Part shown: in pieces, positions 1-5,403 of the stretch
Position numbering within the stretch: the first letter of the stretch is position 1
Layout of the letters: each line of letters opens with the position of its first letter
Source: Chloroflexota bacterium
Lineage (GTDB): Bacteria; Chloroflexota; Anaerolineae; Aggregatilineales; Phototrophicaceae
DNA: 7,940 nt
Direction of reading: 5' to 3'
Assembly (NCBI GenBank): GCA_023430545.1
Contig: JAEZAF010000181.1
Span: 1 to 7,940, forward strand
Position numbers and translations under genes: made by a program
The notes under the pieces: generated by a model
The model's input: only the letters and a program-made list of their open reading frames with translations
Databases searched by the model: none
Told to the model about the DNA's origin: nothing

Positions 1-473
1 GCAAACACCGCCTGATACCATCCCTCGACGCATCGGATGAAATCAGGATGCAGATAGCTTGCGATATTCTGCGCCTGACCATCCTGCGCGACGAATGCGG
101 CCTGCGGGTATTGGCTGAACACCCACGGCGGAATACCCTCGTTGATCGTCTCCGCCATGATGTATGGGCCGGGTCGGGCGATAACATACAGATCCATCTC
201 CGCCGCCAGATCGAGAAAGCCGGCCAGATCGCGCATGGGATGGGTATGGCCGTCAAGATCGGTCACATCGGACTGCGGCTGATGCCACAGCCACGGGATA
301 TAGGCCGCGACGGTATTAAATCCAGCCTGTTTCAGCAGGTTCAGGCGGTGCGGCCACTGATCCACCGGCGTGCGAAAGTAATGAAACTCCCCGGCATGGA
401 TGAATATCGGTTCGTCATTCAGCCAGAACTGACCATCTCTTAGTTCAAAGGTGTTTTCTGTCTGCATCTGCAT
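1..473 (-). CDS. GH35 family glycosidase or glycosyltransferase, N-terminal part (3' end beyond window)
   Basis: This is an open frame from ATG at 473 to the window edge, 157 residues visible. It shows the N-terminal half of a GH35 (beta-galactosidase-type) TIM barrel: the pocket strand HAGEFHYFRTP (26-36), the LLKQAGFNTV helix-strand (46-55), the YIPWLWHQP strand (58-66), and DLYVIARPGPYI..AE (94-108). The catalytic acids lie beyond the edge. Most family members have IPWN.HEP and AEW..GG, but this one has IPWLWHQP and AETINEG, so it is not a typical beta-galactosidase. It has no signal peptide and is probably cytoplasmic. ATG 473 lies 2 nt after the stop of the GH144-type gene, implying translational coupling; ATG 467 is an alternative start. 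From established knowledge, GH35 is mostly beta-galactosidase, but one member from an Ignavibacterium album beta-1,2-glucanase cluster transfers glucose among beta-1,2-gluco-oligosaccharides. The GH144 neighbour favours that kind of role here (inference). The family call is firm; the substrate is not. Confidence 0.88.
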   Translation of the reverse strand, partial: MQMQTENTFELRDGQFWLNDEPIFIHAGEFHYFRTPVDQWPHRLNLLKQAGFNTVAAYIPWLWHQPQSDVTDLDGHTHPMRDLAGFLDLAAEMDLYVIARPGPYIMAETINEGIPPWVFSQYPQAAFVAQDGQAQNIASYLHPDFIRCVEGWYQAVF

Positions 474-475
474 GG

Positions 476-1705
476 TTAAGGCCGTTTCTGGAAGCCCAGA
501 ATATTCAGGGCATTCTGGATATAGGGACTGTTGGTATAGGTGTCCCAGATCAGGCCGCTGAGGTAGTTCTCGACCATGATCATCGAGCAGCCCTTGTCGA
601 TGCCGTAGAGGGCGCTGCTGTACCAGGGCGGATCAACTGCCAGATTGTACGAGTCAAAAAACCCATACTTTCCCCATATCTGCGGATGCTCGTGGTGCAG
701 ATACTTAATCATCGCCAGCGCCTCTTCCGGGACGAAGGGCAGCGACGACACCGCCCCATAGATCGAGACCGTTCCGTTGGGTTTCGGCTGTTCAAGGGCG
801 GGTGTCGCACCGGAGACATCATAGCCCCATGGCGCATCACCGGCACTGACACCCCAACTGTTGGCATGATAGGTCCTGAACTCGTCAGCGTGGTCGATGC
901 AGAACTGACGGTTCGCCAGCGTCGCCCGACGGGTATTCTCGAACCAGTCCACGCCGTCCGCATCCAGATACTTCGCCGTATCCAGCCACGCTTCGCTGAA
1001 CTGATAGGCAAACAGTGTACCGCCCGGGTTGATAATAATCTCCTGACCGTCGAATGTCCCCTTATCACGCCGGAAGCCGTCATACAGGCGGCGGGCCAGC
1101 ACCGGGTCAAGATGATTGGCGGCCTGCAGATACATCATCTTCTGTTCGGCGGCCATATCCCACTGGCTGATGAACCCCGGCTCTCCGGTGACATAATCCC
1201 CTTCCCGGTCCGGGTTATAGGACATGTAAAAGCGGGCCAGACCGTCCTTCTCGAAGGTGATGAAGTTCCAGTCCACCCGCCGCAGGATCTCGTCGGCCAT
1301 GTCGCGGATCGCATCCTCCTGAAAATAGGCCGCTGCCGTGATAACTCCGTTCAGGCACAGCGCGGTATCAATCGTGGAGTATTCGCACTTTCCCCAGCGC
1401 CGGGCATCGTCCATGCTGAGGAAATGCGCGAAGAATCCCCGGTGATGATCGACATGGTGCAGCAGCGTATGCAGTGTCCCGCGTGTGATCTCGGCGGCAC
1501 GCGCTGGTGACAGGTAGCCGCGTTGGCTGGCAATCACCCATGCCGAAAGCGCAAAGCCGGTGGCGGCAATCGAGGCCAGCGCCGGCTTTTTGGTCGCATC
1601 CACGGTCAGGCCATAACCTCGGCTGTTGGGATTGAGGTTGGTGTAATCCAGAAAGAATTCGACCGAGCCTTGCAGTTCGCGTAAAAGCAGGGAATTTGTA
1701 TCCAT
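476..1705 (-). CDS. PF10091 glycoamylase/GH144-type beta-1,2-glucanase-like glycoside hydrolase
   Basis: This 409-residue protein is a near full-length (alpha/alpha)6-barrel enzyme of the 'glycoamylase' family (PF10091; GH144 and relatives). Recognisable blocks in order are SIAATGFALSA (45-55), RGFFAHFLSMDDARRW (89-104), EYSTIDTALCLNG (108-120), RRVDWNFI (142-149), the acidic QWDMAAEQKMMYL (181-193), and the C-terminal YGFFDSYNLA, YGIDKG, MVENYLSGL and SPYIQNAL (347-400). Asp113, Asp183 and Glu187 are candidate active-site acids by position in conserved blocks; I could not align them. GH144 enzymes cut beta-1,2-glucan, endo or exo (releasing sophorose). There is no signal peptide: the N-terminus is polar and acidic, pointing to cytoplasmic action on imported oligosaccharides. 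Family landmarks are altered: GIDQGP is GIDKGC, and IENYRSGL is VENYLSGL. It starts 15 nt after lacI and ends 2 nt before the GH35 gene, so it is the middle gene of an operon. The Shine-Dalgarno is poor (GAGA about 13 nt upstream). Specificity is unproven. Confidence 0.85.
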   Translation of the reverse strand: MDTNSLLLRELQGSVEFFLDYTNLNPNSRGYGLTVDATKKPALASIAATGFALSAWVIASQRGYLSPARAAEITRGTLHTLLHHVDHHRGFFAHFLSMDDARRWGKCEYSTIDTALCLNGVITAAAYFQEDAIRDMADEILRRVDWNFITFEKDGLARFYMSYNPDREGDYVTGEPGFISQWDMAAEQKMMYLQAANHLDPVLARRLYDGFRRDKGTFDGQEIIINPGGTLFAYQFSEAWLDTAKYLDADGVDWFENTRRATLANRQFCIDHADEFRTYHANSWGVSAGDAPWGYDVSGATPALEQPKPNGTVSIYGAVSSLPFVPEEALAMIKYLHHEHPQIWGKYGFFDSYNLAVDPPWYSSALYGIDKGCSMIMVENYLSGLIWDTYTNSPYIQNALNILGFQKRP

Positions 1706-1720
1706 ATTTTGTCGTTTCTC

Positions 1721-2710
1721 TTAAGTAGAAAACTCGGAGTGCCTGTTCAGTGTCGAGGACTGGCGCGGAAGAAAATGTGTGCGAATGCGATGCGGCTGAA
1801 ACGGAGTCTCGTTTTCGAGGAAGTCGATCAACTGACGGACCGCCGTCACACCCCATTCGAAGCGTGAGGTGCCAATGGTCGAGATAGTGGGCTGCATATA
1901 ACGCGCCAGCGGGATGTCATCAAAGCCGACAACGGCGATGTCGTCCGGGGCCTGAAGCCCGTGCTGATGCATCCCACGCAGAAACCCGATCGCCATCTGA
2001 TCGTTGCTGCAAAACACCGCATCCGGCAGCGCACCGGATTCAAGGATCATGTAGACGGCCTCATAGCCGGAGATCTCGGTAAAGTTACCCTGATAAACAG
2101 GTACATGCAGGTGATGCTGTTCCGCTTCAGACAGGAACGTCGTCATGCGCTCGCTGTTATCGAAGGAGTCCATCGCGCCGGCCACAAATGCCATTTTGCG
2201 AAAGCCCTGCTGATACAAATGCTGAAAGGCTTCGCGCACGCCCTGCGGATTATCCAGCAGCAGTGGCAGGATGAACTCGTTCTGAAGCGGACGATCCAGC
2301 ACCACAATCGGGAAATGACTGGACGCCAGTTTCAGCAGCGGGTCGTTGGGGATCTTGGAGTCGAACACGATCGCGCCATCCACCTGACGATGCAGCAGCA
2401 TCCGCCGTGTGGAGCGGCTTTCCGGGCAGACCAGCAGTTCGTAATCGGTATCGAGGATGACGCTGTGAATACCGTCCAGAATTTCTTCATAGAATGCACC
2501 GCTGAAGCGCGAAATAAACACCCCAATCGTCTGGGTTTTGCGCTGTTTCAGGTTGCGGGCAAAGGCATTGGGGTGGTAGTTGAGTTCTTCGGCAGCGGCC
2601 AGCACCCGTTTACGGGTGGCTTCTCCAACCGTGCCGGTATCGTTGAGGGCATAAGAAGCAGTCGTGACACTAACCCCGGCGCGTTTGGCGACATCGCGAA
2701 TCGTCGTCAT
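1721..2710 (-). CDS. LacI-family transcriptional repressor
   Basis: This is a complete 329-residue LacI/GalR regulator of normal family length. The helix-turn-helix is at residues 3-23 (IRDVAKRAGVSVTTASYALN). The hinge helix at about 46-55 (HPNAFARNLK) has Leu54 in the position that wedges into the central CpG of operators. From residue 61 there is a periplasmic-binding-protein-like effector domain with the hallmark segments VDGAIVF (110-116), a LDRP loop (138-141), SNDQMAIGFLRG (235-246) and VGFDDIPLARYMQPTISTI (261-279). The start is well fixed: an in-frame TAG lies just upstream with no alternative start codon between. It is first in the leftward operon, followed by the GH144-type and GH35 genes, and diverges from the GH94 gene. 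Its probable target is the perfect 14-bp palindrome at 2810-2823. The ligand is presumably a mono- or disaccharide product of the pathway (inference). Autoregulation is likely because its own leader passes through the operator. Confidence 0.97.
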   Translation of the reverse strand: MTTIRDVAKRAGVSVTTASYALNDTGTVGEATRKRVLAAAEELNYHPNAFARNLKQRKTQTIGVFISRFSGAFYEEILDGIHSVILDTDYELLVCPESRSTRRMLLHRQVDGAIVFDSKIPNDPLLKLASSHFPIVVLDRPLQNEFILPLLLDNPQGVREAFQHLYQQGFRKMAFVAGAMDSFDNSERMTTFLSEAEQHHLHVPVYQGNFTEISGYEAVYMILESGALPDAVFCSNDQMAIGFLRGMHQHGLQAPDDIAVVGFDDIPLARYMQPTISTIGTSRFEWGVTAVRQLIDFLENETPFQPHRIRTHFLPRQSSTLNRHSEFST

Positions 2711-2728
2711 GAGCTGCTTACCCTATCA

Positions 2729-2752
2729 TCATCACGCTGGTCATCACGCCCA
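2729..2752. repeat. Imperfect 12-bp tandem repeat in the lacI leader
   Basis: TCATCACGC occurs at 2729-2737 and again at 2741-2749, giving two copies of a 12-bp unit (TCATCACGCTGG, then TCATCACGCCCA). A degenerate third unit beginning TCAGCATGAG follows. It sits in the untranslated leader of lacI, upstream of the ATG at 2710. It may be chance; it is recorded because it creates the Met-rich mini-frame on the minus strand. Confidence 0.5.
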
Positions 2753-2772
2753 TCAGCATGAGGCGCGATTTG

Positions 2773-2801
2773 TTGACAGCTAAAAATAAGTATGGTAAAT
2801 T
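2773..2801 (+). promoter_or_regulatory. Sigma70/sigmaA-type promoter for the GH94 arm
   Basis: A perfect -35 hexamer TTGACA (2773-2778) is followed by an optimal 17-bp spacer and a -10 element TAAATT (2796-2801; 4 of 6 consensus bases). Transcription would start near 2807-2809, at or just before the LacI-type palindrome. This leaves a roughly 80-nt AT-rich leader before the GH94 ATG at 2889. It is the best-matched promoter in the window and is placed for direct repressor occlusion. Confidence 0.75.
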
Positions 2802-2809
2802 CTGCAAAA

Positions 2810-2823
2810 GTGAAACGTTTCAC
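2810..2823. promoter_or_regulatory. LacI-family operator, perfect 14-bp palindrome GTGAAACGTTTCAC
   Basis: The two 7-bp arms are perfectly complementary with a central CpG, the core symmetry expected of LacI/GalR-family operators, where paired hinge-helix leucines insert at the central step. It lies immediately downstream of the predicted rightward start site, the position used by the lac operator, and between divergent lacI and GH94 genes. By eye I found no second copy in the window. The linkage to the neighbouring regulator is inferred from position and symmetry. Confidence 0.85.
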
Positions 2824-2835
2824 CTGATTGATGGC

Positions 2836-2864
2836 AGTCTATCCCAAACTGAAAAAAAAGTAAA
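2836..2864 (-). promoter_or_regulatory. Possible leftward promoter for lacI-GH144-GH35
   Basis: Read on the minus strand, TTTACT (plus 2859-2864) is separated by 17 bp from TAGACT (plus 2836-2841). Each is a 4-of-6 match to the -35 or -10 consensus. The start site would fall near 2829, putting the LacI palindrome at roughly +6 to +19 and leaving a leader of about 120 nt before the lacI ATG. The sequence is AT-rich, so a chance match is quite possible. Confidence 0.3.
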
Positions 2865-2888
2865 GTTATTAAGTTTTTTAGGGTTACA

Positions 2889-5273
2889 ATGAGCCGAAAA
2901 TTCGAGAACCGTTACGGTTACTTTACAGAAGACGGTCGGGAATACGTCATCACCACGCCGCACACACCGCGCCCTTGGGGCAATGTCATCAGCAACGGCG
3001 ACTACGGCATGATGATCTCCCAGACCGGCTCCGGCTATAGCTGGCGCGGCAACGCCGGACAGAACCGCATTACCCGCTCTTTTCAGGACCTCGTCCGCGA
3101 CAACTGGGGCAAATACTTCTACATCCGCGACCTGAAGCGAAACATCTACTGGTCCGCCGCCTACAAACCGGTGATGCACCCCTACCAGCGCTATGAAGTC
3201 GTGCATGGCATCGGCTATTCACGCTTTATCCAGCAGATCGAGGACATCGAAAGCGTCCTGACCGTCTTCGTCGCCGCTGATGCCCCGGTCGAGATCTTCC
3301 AGCTTACGCTCACCAATCAAAGCGACGAACCCCGCGAACTCGACATCAGCACCTATACCGAATGGCTGCTCGGTTTCGCGCCAGATGAACACCGCGAGTT
3401 CCACAAGCTGTTCATCGAAACCTCCGTTAACGAAAACGCACAGGCCGTCTTTGCCACAAAATGTCTGTGGGGCTTCCCGGATGACAAAGGCCGCCATAAC
3501 AATGTCGATTGGCCCTATACGGCTTTTTTTGCCTCCAGCGAACCGCTCAAGTCGTTCGACTGCGATAAGGAAACCTTCATCGGGCTGTATCACAACGATG
3601 ACCGCCCCGCCGCCATGACTCAACCGGAGCTGGCACGCAGGACCGGACGCTTCACCGATGCCATCGCCGCGTTACAGGTGGCGGTTAACCTCCAGCCTGG
3701 AGAGGCTAAGACGGTGGTTTTCACGCTGGGCGCAGCCGAACAGGATAAGGAAGACGCCCATGATCTGATCCGGCGCTTCACCTCGGTGGAGGCCTCCAGG
3801 CGGGCCTTCGATACAATGCAGGATTTCTGGTCGGGCTTCATTGATACTGAACGAGTGGAAACACCGGACGACGCGCTGAACTTCATGACCAATGTCTGGC
3901 TGAAGTATCAGGCGATTTCGTGCCGCTTATGGGGCAAGTCCGCGCTATATCAGGTGTCCGCCGGTTACGGCTTCCGCGATCAGCTTCAGGACAGCCAGAT
4001 TTTCCTCACCAGCCAGCCGGACCACGCGCGCAAACAGCTTCTGATGCACGCACAGCAGCAGTTTATCGAAGGTGATGTACTGCACTGGTGGTTCTCGATT
4101 CGCGGCGGCGGCCCCCGCACCAACTGCTCCGATGACCTGTTGTGGATGCCCTTCATCCTCGATGCCTATCTGAAGGAAACGGCGGATTATGACATCCTCG
4201 ATGTCGAAGTCCCGTATCTGAACGGCCCGGCTGAAACGCTTTACGAACACTGCAAACGGGCGATTGAACGGTCATTCTCGCGCTTTTCCCCGCGTGGCAT
4301 TCCGCTGATGGGTGACCATGACTGGAACGACGGCCTGAGCGCCGTCGGCACGCTGATGAAGGGCGAGAGCTTCTGGGTCGCGGAGTTCCTTTACATGATC
4401 CTCGGTAATTTCATCCCGGTGGCGCAGCGCCGCAGGGATGATCGCTTTGCCGAACGCTGCGAGATCGTCCGCCAAAGCCTGAAGACCGCACTGCATCAGC
4501 ATGGATGGGATGGCCGCTGGTATCTGCAGGCCACAACCGACGACGGCCTGCCGCTGGGTTCGCATCAGAACGAAGAAGGCCAGATCTTCCTGATGCCCAA
4601 CATCTGGGCGGTTATCAGCGGCGCAGCGGATGAAGAACCGGCACAGACCGCAATGGAAGCGGTCACAGAGTATCTGCTGAAGGACTACGGTACGCTGCTC
4701 AATTATCCGGCTTTCACCCGCCCCCGCCCGGACATCGGCTATGTCACACGCTATGCGCCGGGGCTGCGTGAAAACGGGGGCGTCTATACCCATGCCGCGA
4801 CGTGGTCCGTCTGGGCGTATACACTGGCGGGCCAGCCCGAACTGGCATATGATGCCTACAGACGCATCTGCCCGCCCAACCGCAGCGCGGACATCGACAC
4901 CTACAAAGCCGAGCCATACGTCACCCCCGGTAACATCGATGGGCCGCTGTCCGAGTATTATGGGCGCGGCGGCTGGACATGGTATACCGGCTCCGCCCAG
5001 TGGCTGCACCGCATGGCGACCCACTGGATTCTGGGAATCCGTCCACAGGAAGACGGTCTGCTGGTCGAGCCATCGATCCCGGCAGCGTGGCCGGGGTTCA
5101 GAGTACGGCGGCAGTTTCGCAATGCCGTGTACGAGATTGAGGTGGAAAATCCGCACGGCGTCCACAGCGGGATCAGCTCAGTAACGGTTGACGATCAACC
5201 ACACGACGGCAATCTGCTGCCCGTTTTCGCAGATAGCAAAACACACACCATCAGAATCGTTCTAGGGGTTTAA
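2889..5273 (+). CDS. GH94 family beta-glycoside phosphorylase (cellobiose-phosphorylase-like)
   Basis: This complete 794-residue enzyme matches the 800-810 residues of cellobiose and chitobiose phosphorylases. GH94 enzymes split a beta-linked disaccharide with phosphate, inverting the anomer and releasing a sugar-1-phosphate. The N-terminal beta-sandwich starts at once (YGYFTEDGREYVITTP.TPRPW, 9-30). The (alpha/alpha)6 barrel carries YGFRDQLQD (360-368, subsite -1), GGGPRTNCSDDLLW (406-419), the catalytic block DHDWNDGLS (476-484), ENGGVYTHAATW (628-639) and GGWTWYTGSAQWL (694-706). By comparison with Cellvibrio gilvus enzyme Trp488/Asp490, Asp481 should be the general acid and Trp479 a sugar stacker; His635 and Thr700 fit the phosphate site. 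Cellobiose phosphorylases have DWNDC and IFCHNNAW. The motifs here resemble chitobiose phosphorylases and the GH94 domain of cyclic beta-1,2-glucan synthases, so cellobiose is not assured. It is cytoplasmic (no signal peptide). A weak AGGG lies 5 nt before the ATG. Sophorose or another beta-glucobiose is a plausible substrate (inference). Confidence 0.93.
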   Translation: MSRKFENRYGYFTEDGREYVITTPHTPRPWGNVISNGDYGMMISQTGSGYSWRGNAGQNRITRSFQDLVRDNWGKYFYIRDLKRNIYWSAAYKPVMHPYQRYEVVHGIGYSRFIQQIEDIESVLTVFVAADAPVEIFQLTLTNQSDEPRELDISTYTEWLLGFAPDEHREFHKLFIETSVNENAQAVFATKCLWGFPDDKGRHNNVDWPYTAFFASSEPLKSFDCDKETFIGLYHNDDRPAAMTQPELARRTGRFTDAIAALQVAVNLQPGEAKTVVFTLGAAEQDKEDAHDLIRRFTSVEASRRAFDTMQDFWSGFIDTERVETPDDALNFMTNVWLKYQAISCRLWGKSALYQVSAGYGFRDQLQDSQIFLTSQPDHARKQLLMHAQQQFIEGDVLHWWFSIRGGGPRTNCSDDLLWMPFILDAYLKETADYDILDVEVPYLNGPAETLYEHCKRAIERSFSRFSPRGIPLMGDHDWNDGLSAVGTLMKGESFWVAEFLYMILGNFIPVAQRRRDDRFAERCEIVRQSLKTALHQHGWDGRWYLQATTDDGLPLGSHQNEEGQIFLMPNIWAVISGAADEEPAQTAMEAVTEYLLKDYGTLLNYPAFTRPRPDIGYVTRYAPGLRENGGVYTHAATWSVWAYTLAGQPELAYDAYRRICPPNRSADIDTYKAEPYVTPGNIDGPLSEYYGRGGWTWYTGSAQWLHRMATHWILGIRPQEDGLLVEPSIPAAWPGFRVRRQFRNAVYEIEVENPHGVHSGISSVTVDDQPHDGNLLPVFADSKTHTIRIVLGV

Positions 5274-5403
5274 TACCCGGAAAGGAAGACACCACCCACC
5301 AATCATTCCATTTGTTAAATGCGGCTATCAAGGTAAGTGGAGTCGTTTTACCGATCTAACCATCAACCGACGAGCGCTATTACAAAACAAAGAGATGAAA
5401 ACA
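5274..5403 (+). other. GH94-SBP intergenic spacer, no convincing signal
   Basis: About 130 bp separate the GH94 stop from the SBP start. I see only a weak promoter-like TTGTTA-16-TAAGTG (5312-5339) and a 5-bp inverted repeat GGTAA/TTACC (5332-5352). There is no terminator-like hairpin with a T-run and no copy of the LacI palindrome. Read-through from the GH94 promoter is therefore the simplest reading. AGAG at 5391-5394 serves as a modest ribosome binding site for the ATG at 5404. Confidence 0.45.

Noticed and set aside
48..443. Plus-strand open frame of 131 codons at the left edge
   Set aside because: The opposite strand encodes an unmistakable GH35 N-terminus running through the same interval.
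686..1510. Long plus-strand open frame (274 codons) over the GH144-type gene
   Set aside because: It is antisense to a gene with clear PF10091 family blocks, and its translation shows no family resemblance. It is a by-product of GC-rich codon use.
1961..2761. Plus-strand open frame of 266 codons over lacI
   Set aside because: It is antisense to an intact LacI-family gene, with no ribosome site or recognisable domain.
2836..2888. Riboswitch or structured leader before GH94
   Set aside because: The leader consists mainly of A- and T-runs with no stable stem beyond the operator palindrome.
2820..3206. Minus-strand open frame of 128 codons overlapping the GH94 start and leader
   Set aside because: It would run through the operator region and the start of GH94. 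It has no family resemblance and is explained as a shadow of GH94.
4272..5165. Minus-strand open frame of 297 codons inside the GH94 gene
   Set aside because: It lies fully within an intact, motif-rich GH94 gene on the other strand; its translation looks like antisense low-complexity sequence.
5312..5339. TTGTTA-16-TAAGTG as a separate promoter for the SBP gene
   Set aside because: The -10 element is poor, and nothing nearby, such as a terminator or operator, requires a separate transcript.
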